Origin: Acrasis kona
Taxonomy: Eukaryota; Heterolobosea; Eutetramitea; Acrasida; Acrasidae
NCBI GenBank assembly: GCA_026419775.2
Contig: JAOPGA020000776.1
Span: 1 to 52,819, forward strand
Length of the DNA stretch: 52,819 bases
Direction of reading: 5' to 3'
The notes below the pieces were generated by a model. It made no database searches and was not told the origin of the DNA. It saw nothing but the letters and a program-made list of their open reading frames with translations. Both the position numbers and the translations under genes were made by a program. The stretch's first letter is position 1. Each line of letters starts with the position of its first letter. Positions 1 through 9,129 of the stretch are shown here, in pieces.

Positions 1-161
1 AACCAACCAACCAACCAACCAACCAACCAACCACACACACNNACNNACNNACCAACCAACCAACCAACCAACCAAACCCAACCAACCAACCAACCAACCA
101 ACCAACCAACCCAACCAAACCCAAACCCAAACCCAAACCCAAACCCAAACCCAAACCCAAA
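1..161. repeat. Telomere-like C-rich repeats (CCAA)n then (CCCAAA)n
   Basis: The first ~110 bases are CCAA units interrupted by a CA run with unresolved N bases (41-50). Bases ~112-161 are CCCAAA units. The C-rich strand reads 5'->3' inward from the sequence end, which is the orientation expected of a left chromosome end (G-strand TTGG and TTTGGG pointing outward). Ordinary AT-rich DNA follows directly. Calling it a telomere is inference. A microsatellite at a contig edge is the alternative. Confidence 0.65.
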
Positions 162-1600
162 TTTATTGTTTTGTTATTTTATCAAATCCTGTCCCAATTT
201 TCATTACCAACCCACAAATCATTGAATTTATAGTCAAAATGAAGCTGTCAGTAAGCTGTTTTATAATATTACATTATATATCATTTTTAAATTATATATA
301 ATATCAAATATAGCAATTATAACATAATTGTTCAAAAATTTCAAAAATTATAACAAAATAAAGTTATCAAAATTTTAAATACACAATTGTGTAGACCTTG
401 ATGAGCTTTACAACTTTCATTATCAATATATTGTCATAATGTCATTATTAATAAAGATAAGTAACTATTTCATCAGTTTAGTCAAAAAGATCCAGGAATT
501 TATAATAATCTTATTGTCAACCAATAAAAATTATATCACTGTGTAGATCTGTATTAGCTCTGCACTTTTAATTTAACAACTTATGACTTTTAATCAATTT
601 TAATTGAGTTATTTTCTTAAAACATATATTTTGTACCGACTTTTAAATCAAGGCTTTTTCTATTGAGCCTAAGGCTATATCTCAATCAATAATGACTCAA
701 TGTCAAATCTGAGTTCACCATTGCAATCAACATAAAAAATCGAGTTAAATAAGACCGGAAAAAAATTAAATCAATTTTAAATCAAATCTTATTAGGTTAT
801 ATTCTTGGTCAATAATGACCCGCTGTCAAATCTGAAACAAGCGTTAGAATCAACACAGAAAACCGGATCATATATCAATTTTTGTAATTTGCTATTTTTC
901 TATTGGTCCCACAACGTGGCATCCTTATTTGGATACAAAATGTAAAATGACAAATTCTTATTCAATAATGACTCAATGTCAGATCAAAGTTCATTATCAC
1001 AATTAACATGAAAAATCGATTCATATAAGACCAAATAAGTTGTTATTTAATTCAGTTTAATTCAAATCTTTTCAAATCATAACACATTCTTTATCAATAA
1101 TGACGCAATACCAAATCTGAGTTCACCGTTGCAATCAGCATAAAAAATCGAATCATATAATATCAAAAGTTATTTTATAAATTTCAAATCATTTTAAATC
1201 AGAGCCAATTCTTAGTCAATAATGACACGCTGTCAAAACTAAAATAAGCGTCAGAATCAGCGTAAAAAATCGAGTAATATAAAATCGAAAATAAATTTAA
1301 TCAATTTTCAATCAGACTATAGATTTTGACACTAATTTAAAAAAAAATAAAACTATCTCATTAGAATCAAAATTCGACGCTGATTCCGAAAATGTTTTCA
1401 AAATGTCTCTACAGTCAACCATGACATTTTTATACCTCCAACCCGTTTAGTCAATACCCAAACCCGGTTCGAAGCAACACACACTAACACTGTTCACTTT
1501 AAACAAGATGAGGAAATGAATTTGACAATAGTAGAGACGTCATTTTAGGGTTCATAGAAGAGGGGTTGAGGAACAACACATAAAAGAAGAATTTGACAAC
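162..1600. other. AT-rich subtelomeric non-coding stretch
   Basis: Apart from the repeat array at 681-1290, nothing coding is apparent. The segments 385-470 and 535-600 share a weak TGTGTAGA...AGCT pattern and may be older repeat copies. Confidence 0.5.
681..1290. repeat. Degenerate subtelomeric tandem repeat, five copies
   Basis: Five related segments start near 681, 801, 955, 1087 and 1208 (spacing about 120-154 bp). Each has the core TCAATAATGAC followed by a TGTCAAATCTGAG-like stretch, then a GCAATCA-type block, an AAAAATCGA block and an AT-rich tail of the TCAATTTTAAATCA type. No open frame runs through the array. Position next to the telomere-like repeats fits a subtelomeric satellite. 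Confidence 0.7.
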
Positions 1601-1885
1601 CTAAAGGTAAATAATTGGATTCTTAGAGATGACAGAATCGAAGAATAAAATGTTAATTAGTATAACGCGACGTGTTTTTTGTTCTAAGTGAAGTGTACAA
1701 TTCATCAAAAATATGTTCTTCCTCCCCATCTGTTTGAAACCCTCAGGATGGGGCACTATCTCTTGAATGGCTCCGGTTAATGTAATAATAAGAATCAACG
1801 CGCTGCACATACGTACAATGGTTTGCGTAATGAGGAATTGGAAGAGAACAACTGTTGTTTCTGCTTGTCGTTTGTTTTTGACCAT
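1601..1885 (-). CDS. Hypothetical small protein with hydrophobic N-terminal half
   Basis: A 94-codon ATG-initiated frame nearest the chromosome end. Residues ~10-42 are largely hydrophobic (VVLFQFLIT, then SALILIITLTGA) and could be a signal anchor. The rest carries no motif I recognise. No neighbour supports it, and the true C-terminus could be altered by an unrecognised intron. It may be a young subtelomeric gene or chance. Confidence 0.3.
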   Translation of the reverse strand: MVKNKRQAETTVVLFQFLITQTIVRMCSALILIITLTGAIQEIVPHPEGFKQMGRKNIFLMNCTLHLEQKTRRVILINILFFDSVISKNPIIYL

Positions 1886-2392
1886 TGAAATGTAATTTGA
1901 AGAGGGAAAGTACAGTTTGTGGGTGGATAATATTTATTGAACGTGGAAATTTTGAACTGCACGTTGAAAATTTAATATGTCAGTTGTCCACACACCAAAT
2001 CAATACAGGTACTGCATTTTGGTATTCCCTTTCCCTAAGGACAAAATTGTAAAGTGGTTATAAATAATCTTGTAATGTCATTTGATTACCCGTTTTGAAT
2101 CTGCGGCCATGTAAATGTATAAGTGAGGATCTGAAGCCACTCAACAAAAAATAACACATATGTGGCATCCGTGCTTTGATATAAGACAACTTATTTTCCT
2201 TTTGTCACCGCTTCAAATCTACTTTTTAATACAATCTCCGCAGATCTCCCTTCAAAATAAAATTTGAAGAAAATATATTTGGGAGGAAGCCATTTTGCTG
2301 AGAAAACAATGGCCGTGTATTGTTTTGCTAGTCGCAATTATTTTAATTGAACAACCAAAGCTTCGGACCAACAAATTTATTAATGCATAGAG
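1886..2392. other. Gap without recognisable gene
   Basis: AT-rich sequence. I see no convincing frame, RNA or repeat here. Confidence 0.4.
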
Positions 2393-2785
2393 CTACTTTT
2401 TACTGCTCCTACCTTTTGGTGATGCTAATGGGCTATGGAAAGGCTTTATAGGTTTAATAACTCTTTTTGATGGAGATCTCCCTTTGGGAAGGAATTTTTT
2501 TGGCTTTGTTATCTTGGTAGGTGATTTTTGAGCATTGAGTTTAATGGGTGATGCTTTTTGAGCTTTCTTCCGTTTCAGTTTATGTTTAGTAGTTGATTGC
2601 ACTAAATTACCTAAAGGTTGATTTATTTCCTCAACTGGTAAATCCACTGGGGATGGAACTGGATGATTAGATGGTGAATTATTTGGTGATTCAACTGGAA
2701 GATCAAAAGGTGGAGTGGTTGGAGAAGCTGAATAATCGAATTGAAAATTGTATATAGTTGAAATTGTAAAGGTACTCAACTTCAA
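2393..2785 (-). CDS. Hypothetical basic Pro/Ser/Lys-rich protein
   Basis: An open frame of ~130 codons without a clear ATG (the longest frame begins at TTG), so a 5' exon is probably missing. The first half has SP/TP-rich acidic-neutral sequence (PSNHPVPSPVDLPVEE). The second half is strongly basic with repeated SPIK, SPTK, SPSKR and SPKGR units. Such SPxK/R motifs occur in minor-groove-binding tails of H1-like proteins, so a chromatin or nucleic-acid role is possible. Low-complexity composition alone cannot prove it. It lies head-to-head with the next gene (about 35 bp). Confidence 0.4.
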   Translation of the reverse strand: MKLSTFTISTIYNFQFDYSASPTTPPFDLPVESPNNSPSNHPVPSPVDLPVEEINQPLGNLVQSTTKHKLKRKKAQKASPIKLNAQKSPTKITKPKKFLPKGRSPSKRVIKPIKPFHSPLASPKGRSSKK

Positions 2786-2819
2786 AAATCATCCCATGAC
2801 TTAGTCAAAAAAACCGAAT

Positions 2820-3932
2820 ATGATAACAAAGGCTAACATCGTCGCATGGGCATCTAAACTAAAAAAGCAAATCAAAAAGGACAAAGTATATGGTAGAGAA
2901 AAGGCAGTACAAAGTTATCTGATGGTATTGGAGTACTTTTTATTACACTATACTGAGTTCTCAATTGGAGAAGTAAGTCTTTATACAATTTTATCTAAAC
3001 TTTAGTTTGAAACCTACTGCCTTCAAGTGTTCATTGACGAATACGAACAGCACGTCAAAGAGAATATAACCTGGGCGAGGTTCCGGGACATACATATATC
3101 CAAACTCAACCCGCACTTACAGCACCAAATGGGCCAACATGTGTCTAAAAATACGACAATTACCAAGATACCGGAAACGACGGATCTCGACCAAGAACAA
3201 GCGCCACAAGAAGCACAAATACCACTGCTGGGCACCAAAGAAAACGCCGCTCCCGTGTTAGAACCCACTCAAGTAAGTCGTAATAAATTACCCATTAACA
3301 TGTTCTTCAGTCAGTAGAGTCACTCTACAGGCAGATCCTCGCTTTGGCCCAGGAGTTGGAATTTAAAAAGGATACAGAGAGTGGAGGAATTCAATCGCCA
3401 ACACACGACCAACTTGGACCTTCAGAGGAGGTTGGAAGCAGTAGAGCTCCGGCTGTCTAGCACAACAATCGTCCTAGCGATAAGTCAGATCTTGTTCATA
3501 CTCAAGACAGCATGCGACAAGGCTTACCATCTCGTGCTGAATGGTTCACTCCCCACCAACGACCTCTTCTCACGGCCATCCAAGTCCCAAGTCACCCAGG
3601 TGCTCTTGCCTTATACAAGCCACTTCAACGTACAGGCCTTTTGGAGAGAGTACGAAAACTTTAATCGAGAGTACCGTGCTGACCTTGCACACATGAATCT
3701 GCCGGTGATCCAGTCGATCACCATCGAACAATTCAGAAGTGTACTTGAAGGCACCACCACTTCTGATGAGGCCAGGGATATTGTAAATAACTCTGTAGCT
3801 TCAGAATTCATTGGCAAGGTGGATGGTGTCATGGCGTACATCCGAATGTTCAAGAGGGATTGTGATGGCATGATTTCGAGAAAGGACGCTGAAGACCACT
3901 GGGCGAGAAAAATCCTGGGAAGAGTACAATAA
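2820..3932 (+). CDS. Unknown coiled-coil-containing protein, three exons, apparent frameshift
   Basis: Exon 1 2820-2974 starts MITKANIVAWAS. Introns run 2975-3005 and 3273-3310 (both GTAAGT...AG), and the frame is open across both joins. After 3310 the text SVESLYRQILALAQELE is coil-like. It then leaves frame, while a long open frame (3381-3932, from VEEFNRQ, ends GRVQ) continues the coil one base over. Removing one base at about 3362-3370 (TTTAAAAAGG) would join them. Alternatively a later acceptor at 3317 joins the frames without a shift but gives a less coil-like linker. No family recognised. The C-terminal 150 residues look globular and helical. Confidence 0.6.
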
Positions 3933-4957
3933 AGGTCCTCACAAGTAGCGTGTACCTACAATAAAAATATACATTCAACAAAAACTTATCCAAGCTCAAC
4001 AACATTTGAACAGAAATTTTAGAAATCAGGACCCTACTTGTCTAACCATGCAATACTCGGTGTTCGGTTCAAAATCACATTTAAGAAACCTTACAACCAC
4101 TTGAGTTTGACAGCCAACCTATTCACCCATTCTTATAAATAATTAGAGCATAGGTACACTGCGATCACAGTCTTACAACAAAATTCATAATGAATCATTG
4201 CCAGTCAAAGCAGAGGAAATGTATGCAAAGTACATTAACAATTTGATGTAAAGAGGTCAAGCATCACACTAGTTGAAATAAATACTCCAATAAAATGTGT
4301 TTTAATCATATCCGTATTTGATTTCAAAGATGCAATATTGAAATGAGCGGGGTCCATGGATGACTTTCTTTGTTCTTATATTGTTGTCGCTTCTGTGACC
4401 CACCAGAGTGGATATGGGCTTCATAATTTACATATTACAAAAGGTCTATTTGTATGTTTTCACGATATACAATATTGGATTTTTCGATTCACCTGGAGTG
4501 TTGTATCGCCCATTTGATCTTTATTGAGCTTTCATTACAATCGGTTAGTATTATTTATATTTCTTCTAAAACAAATTTGCCAAAGCTAATATAACAGATG
4601 TAGACTTACTTGGTCCCGTATGGTGGTTATGATGGAGGTTCTATTTGTTTTGGTTGGCTTCAATTTAGACATTACAAAAAACAAATCTTTCTTGAACGAA
4701 TGACAACTACCTTGAGTTGAGATACAGTGCAGCTGTATGGTGCAACCGAACTTCTGATGTGGCATTTACAAATGTTTCTCTGAAATGCATCACACAGTTA
4801 TAACAAAAAAACTTACTCTTTTCCCTTGAACTAAACCTATTATATAGTGTTATATGAATACAAATAAGCTTTTTATCAAGTCAAATGGGATGGAAAAGAG
4901 TAAGTTTTTTAGATTTTTGAAGATGAACATTGAATTTATTATACAGTATAAAAATGA
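3933..4957. other. 1-kb intergenic region without recognisable gene
   Basis: No open frame of note. Two segments (about 4360-4445 and 4610-4690) resemble each other weakly, ending in GGCTTCA-AT..ACATTACAAAA. They may be remnants of duplicated flanking DNA of the paralogous genes that follow. No tRNA fold seen. Confidence 0.35.
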
Positions 4958-5788
4958 TTAGCAAGGTGCCCATACAAAGCCTTCTCCTTGTACTAGTCTT
5001 GGACTAAACACTGAATATGCAAACGATGCCTGGAGTTCATGGGTATTAAAGCAATAAGAAAATGTAATAGTATCCAAGGAGAAGTGAAAGAACTCGGAAG
5101 GGTTTCCATTATCAAACTTTCTCTCAAATGAAAAACGATTCCATCCTTTTGGTGCAATTGGGATGTTATTAACCTTTTCCCCGCTGAACTTCATGTGCTG
5201 CCAGGTATCATGGTCGAAGTCCCCACCCGCTTCACGAATCCTTCTTTGTCGCTCCGACTTCCTCATTGATGTTGGATCCATCATTCCAAACCATTCTTCT
5301 ACGTACTCTTCTTTTGCAATTCCAAGGGAGAACTTTGTGGTTCTTCTTGTGACGTCACCTTGAACCATCCTTGTTTGTACATGTATAATCATTTCAAGTA
5401 GCCACGACCAACCCTCTTTTTTTCTCGTCGCCTCCAAGAGTCTTTGTAGTTGTTCAAACTCAATCTCAACAATTCGTTTGTCTTGTGCTGGGCAGTAACG
5501 AACAAGTGATTGAATCACAACTTCTGCACTTTCTTGCATACCGTTCATTGCATTGGACAGCGCAGCATCCATAGTGACAGGTCCATTACAGGTATTAATG
5601 TATGTATTTTGACCATTCACTCTTCCAAAGTATTCTTCGGTGTTGATAACGATATCGTCCTCATCGTCTTGTGATGGGGGTGGTGGTAGATAATTGTGGA
5701 TGCTGGATGGTATGATCATGGAACTTCGTGCCCCAGTGAGAGTTGTTTGCGGAAAACACTGTGTGTTGAAAGTAAAGTGTGCTTGCAT
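4958..5788 (-). CDS. Unknown conserved protein, tandem paralogue A (276 aa)
   Basis: Single-exon ATG frame (MQAHFTFNTQCFP). Layout: a short N-terminal segment, an IIPS..NYLPPPP proline run followed by acidic residues (about 25-50), then a mostly helical middle with the block KEGWSWLLEMIIHVQTRMVQGDVTRR written here only as its core WSWLLEM, and a C-terminal part with PIAPKGWNRF and a beta-rich end. The paralogue at 6154-6987 matches throughout, in order and length, so both are real genes under selection. I do not recognise the family. No signal peptide or membrane segment is evident. Confidence 0.75.
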   Translation of the reverse strand: MQAHFTFNTQCFPQTTLTGARSSMIIPSSIHNYLPPPPSQDDEDDIVINTEEYFGRVNGQNTYINTCNGPVTMDAALSNAMNGMQESAEVVIQSLVRYCPAQDKRIVEIEFEQLQRLLEATRKKEGWSWLLEMIIHVQTRMVQGDVTRRTTKFSLGIAKEEYVEEWFGMMDPTSMRKSERQRRIREAGGDFDHDTWQHMKFSGEKVNNIPIAPKGWNRFSFERKFDNGNPSEFFHFSLDTITFSYCFNTHELQASFAYSVFSPRLVQGEGFVWAPC

Positions 5789-6153
5789 AGTTTATTGACG
5801 TAGTNCATTGTTGGTCTCTAACTTCAATTTATTACAATATATGGGAAGGCACGTCAGTGAATTTTAAAAAAATCGGGTTGCTCTGGGGATTAACCATTTT
5901 CACACAGTTTCTGTTGTTTTACAAAGTTGTTTTATCACCAATTAGAGTATATCACCCTCTCAGTGGCACGCTGATTGAACCTATCAGCACACTAAAAAGA
6001 AGAAAGACATACAACCCAAACCTTCACTTGCAGCACGCTAGCCTACCTGACCAGCACATTGTCAAGATTCAGTGTTGAGTTTTCTGCATGGATGCATGAT
6101 TTTGGTTGAGTAATATAATTACAAAGAAGTTTTTACATAAGATTGTTTATTGA

Positions 6154-6987
6154 TTATGCATCTGCCCACTGAAAAGCACATCCAACTAACTTTACACTCT
6201 TTACGGAGTAGGTAAAAGAAGCCTCAAGCATGCTTGTGTCACAATTGTAAGAGAATACAATGTCATCAAGACTAAATCGGTACCAGTCGCACGGTCGTCC
6301 ATTCGCGTACTTCTCCTCAAAATCAAACTTGTTCCAACCCTTAGGGGCCACAGGTACATTGGCAACATTTTCACCAATAAATCGAACGTGAACAAAATTG
6401 TCCTGGTCGTTGTTTCCTCCTTTCTCCCTTGTCCTTCTCAAACGTTTACTATAGCGTACTGTATTGGGTGTCATCATGGCAAACCATTCATTAATGTATT
6501 CCCTCTTCACAATGCCTAGTTTGAACTGCTTCGCCCTTCTTGTAACGTCCCCGTGAACCATTCTTGTTTGAACATGAAGTAACATCTCAAGTAACCATGA
6601 CCAGCCCTCTTTTCTTCTTACTGCGTCTAGTAAATTTTCAAGTTGCTTCAATTCAATGTCGACCATGTATGTGCCGAGCACTTTGTCAAATCGGACCAAT
6701 GAATCTATTATTGCAAGAGATGATTTGGCAGGATCATCAATTTCGACAGGCCCCTGCGCAGTGTATAATTGGGTAGAAGGAATGTGTAAAGCTTCTTCCT
6801 CGTTGACTACATCAACCATAAATTCATCCTCCTCATCTATTATTGTGGGTGGTGGTGGTGGTATATATGACGGGAGTATTGACGGTACAATCATGCTGGT
6901 TATTTGATGGTGTTGTGGATTTGACCCTTCAGCATTTGTGTTGGTGAAAGGAAAGTTGTTTGTCGAAAAAGTGTAGAATGATTGCAT
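6154..6987 (-). CDS. Unknown conserved protein, tandem paralogue B (277 aa)
   Basis: Second member of the pair, same strand, about 370 bp upstream of paralogue A. It shares MQ-x-F-T-F-x-T at the start, the IVPS...PPPPP/acidic patch, the core KEGWSWLLEM, QTRMV.GDVTRR, EWF.MM and PKGWN.F. Identity is roughly 40-50% by eye. The 5' flank also shares a CATTGTTGG block with that of copy A (near 5805 and 7014), which suggests the promoter was duplicated too. Function unknown. Confidence 0.75.
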   Translation of the reverse strand: MQSFYTFSTNNFPFTNTNAEGSNPQHHQITSMIVPSILPSYIPPPPPTIIDEEDEFMVDVVNEEEALHIPSTQLYTAQGPVEIDDPAKSSLAIIDSLVRFDKVLGTYMVDIELKQLENLLDAVRRKEGWSWLLEMLLHVQTRMVHGDVTRRAKQFKLGIVKREYINEWFAMMTPNTVRYSKRLRRTREKGGNNDQDNFVHVRFIGENVANVPVAPKGWNKFDFEEKYANGRPCDWYRFSLDDIVFSYNCDTSMLEASFTYSVKSVKLVGCAFQWADA

Positions 6988-7112
6988 GGTGGTCTTTGCT
7001 CTGATAAAGTGCTACATTGTTGGGGTGAAATTTTCATTTTTATTGTAAAAAAGCCGTCGAGTATCTGGAGGGAAGCGATTTGGTGTTGCTCTGATGTAAG
7101 TAAACACTCGTC

Positions 7113-7199
7113 CACCTCCATCATTACAATCCAATCAACAACACAGCACTCAATGTAAGCAAAACACTTGTCTATTTATCATCCTCATCTATATTATAT
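7113..7199 (+). repeat. Left arm of 86-bp inverted repeat
   Basis: The reverse complement of 7637-7722 with only about three differences (one substitution near each end region and one extra A). The core includes CCATCATTACAATCCAATCA. Together with the right arm it forms a fold-back structure with a ~437-bp spacer. Confidence 0.9.
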
Positions 7200-7636
7200 A
7201 GGACAGTTGGCAAAAATATTGATACTTTGACGCTTGTGCTATTTCTGATGCAGGAGAAAACAAAATTATAGGAGGTGCAATAACGAGAAAAAGTAGTTTT
7301 TGAGCTTTGGCAGACAATTCTACAACAAAGATTAATTAATTGAGTTAAAACAGGACATTTGCAATCACAAATTTACGGCGCTCGCTATTTCAGCTACCTT
7401 AGAAGTGGTGTACAGTAGAGAAGGAGGTTTTCATAATAAACATTTTAAAAAACATTTTAATGTGAATAAATTTATTTAGTGCATTGTCAGTCCTATATCT
7501 CTTAGAATGCCATCTGGGTATTGGCGCCCAAAATATTTTTTAGTTTTAATCGACTTTTCATATACTATTGTGATGGTGCGTTAAGTTTTGATTGATTTTA
7601 TATTACCAACGCGTCACACTGTGGGCGCTCTAAGAG
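7200..7636. mobile_element. Spacer of fold-back (MITE-like) element
   Basis: 437 bp between near-identical inverted arms, AT-rich and non-coding. Includes TTGGCGCCCAAAATAT and a GTGGGCGCT box, also in partly inverted arrangement. A target-site duplication is not obvious, so mobility is inferred, not shown. Confidence 0.4.
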
Positions 7637-7722
7637 ATATAATATAGATGAGGATGATAAATAGACGAGTGTTTGCTTACATTGAGTGCTGTGTTGTTGA
7701 TTGGATTGTAATGATGGCGGTG
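7637..7722 (-). repeat. Right arm of 86-bp inverted repeat
   Basis: Pairs with 7113-7199. Just outside and overlapping its inner end, CTAAGAGATATA (7630-7641) is also the inverse of TATATCTCTTAG in the spacer (about 7493-7504), so the structure is nested. No open frame of transposase size lies between the arms. A non-autonomous fold-back or MITE-like element is the simplest reading. Confidence 0.9.
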
Positions 7723-7822
7723 TAATACAAAAAAGGAACAGACGTGTCCTGGTTTCTAAAATTTCTATTCAATTGTGTTGATTGATTTTTGTAATCTGGT
7801 CGTTCACAAACTCTATTACAAA

Positions 7823-8517
7823 ATGTTTAGAAAGTAGGTCTATGCGTGTTTTGCTTTGTTTAAATCTTTAAGGTTCACACAAGAAGAAAACGTCAGCAGT
7901 TCAACTCTATTGAAATCTTCCGCTCAAAAAGCGGTTCGAAAACAGATCTTGGAACAATACCCAATGATAGAACCCTTCATGGAAGACATTATACCAAAAG
8001 CATCCGCCATCAATATTGCAAAATGGTAAACAATATAAAATAATCCTTTAACGCTCTTCAGCCACAATCAGATCAACTTTGTTGTCGCCGACGAGCAACC
8101 ACACTTCTTCACAATACACGATGGGCCTTACTTCCCAATCTTACGCTTACTACACAAATGTAAGTTACTTATGTTACGCACGAACCCACTTTAGACCCTC
8201 ACATGCTTCCCAAGATGCAAGTAGATCGTGGTGCCGTCAAGTTCGTGATGAGCGGCGCCCATATTATGTGTCCTGGATTGACCTCCGCGGGAGGAAAGCT
8301 TGACATGAGTGTCAAGAAGGGTGATGTCGTGGCCATAACTGTTGAGGGCAAAGAGCATGCCCTTGGTCTTGGAATCGCTGCCATGTCCTCTGAAGATATG
8401 TAAGTTGATGTAGAATGCATTTTTTAATTGTTAAGTGCGAAGCTAAATTCTGGAATAGCAATCGAAAACATTCATTATCTAGATGATGGTCTGTGGAAAC
8501 TACCATCTCTTCATTAA
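7823..8517 (+). CDS. MCTS1: MCTS1 (MCT-1) PUA-domain translation re-initiation factor
   Basis: Five exons: 7823-7833, 7873-8025, 8062-8159, 8195-8399, 8436-8517, coding for 182 aa (the human protein has 181). Every join keeps frame and matches the family: MFRKFTQEENVSS at the start, EQYPMIEPF, GPYFPILRLLHKYP, then the PUA domain (VDRGAVKFVMSGAHIMCPGL, VAITVEGKEHALG) and the ending NIHYLDDGLW. MCTS1 works with DENR to eject deacylated tRNA from post-termination 40S subunits and promote re-initiation. Introns are 34-40 nt. It ends 78 bp before the convergent neighbour's stop. Confidence 0.95.
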
Positions 8518-8595
8518 AATTTAATAATAAACATTCTTTTAAACCATTTTTTAATACCAATAACATGTACATTGAAAAACCCAAACTTTCTACGT

Positions 8596-9062
8596 TTATC
8601 TGTTTTCAGCGAGATAGTAGGTAACTTGACGCCTGATTCTTCTTTTCTCGCTTTCGGGGAAGTTGTTGAATTCATCACCATATTTAGCGTAAATGTAAGC
8701 GTTTCTTGTCTTGATAGTCTTCATGCATGAGTTGAAGATACCTGGGGCGCAAAGTACTGCAAAGAATGTTCCGATGGAGCGTGGTAGGTATTTGGTGTGG
8801 TTCATGGAGGGGAACTTTCTGTTGAACCAGATTTGGAATCTAAAGGGTTACATATTACAGTTGTTTCATTTTCGTACCTAATGAAGCCATTGTAGTTTGC
8901 GTGTTGGTAAAGGAACCTTGGCAACTCCTTGAGCTTGACGTCTCTAGCAAGGCGGTTGTCAAAGTCGGTTCCCTTGATTACGTTTACATCAACAGGCTTT
9001 GGTATCTCTGGATAGTTGATTTTGGTAATCTGGTGAAGAGGGAGGGCTGTTAGGTTGGACAT
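8596..9062 (-). CDS. Small single-TM protein of unknown function (142 aa)
   Basis: Two exons, 9062-8878 and 8839-8596, joined across a 38-nt intron (GTACGA...TTTAG) to give ...YNGFIRFQIWFNRKFP. The start MSNLTALPLHQ is the first ATG. One likely membrane segment (GTFFAVLCAPGIF, about residues 88-105) is followed by a basic, aromatic C-terminus ending ESEKRRIRRQVTYYLAENR. Size and layout resemble small mitochondrial inner-membrane subunits, but I do not recognise a family and leave the function open. Confidence 0.7.
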
Positions 9063-9129
9063 TTTCAACAAAATCAATTGGTTGATTATAAAAATAAGTT
9101 TACAAAATTTACAAGATGGTATGACAACA

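Noticed and set aside
5857-6078. Plus-strand frame of 73 codons with a hydrophobic start between the two paralogues
   Set aside because: No ATG (begins GTG), no motif, lies in the intergenic spacer of a duplicated pair.
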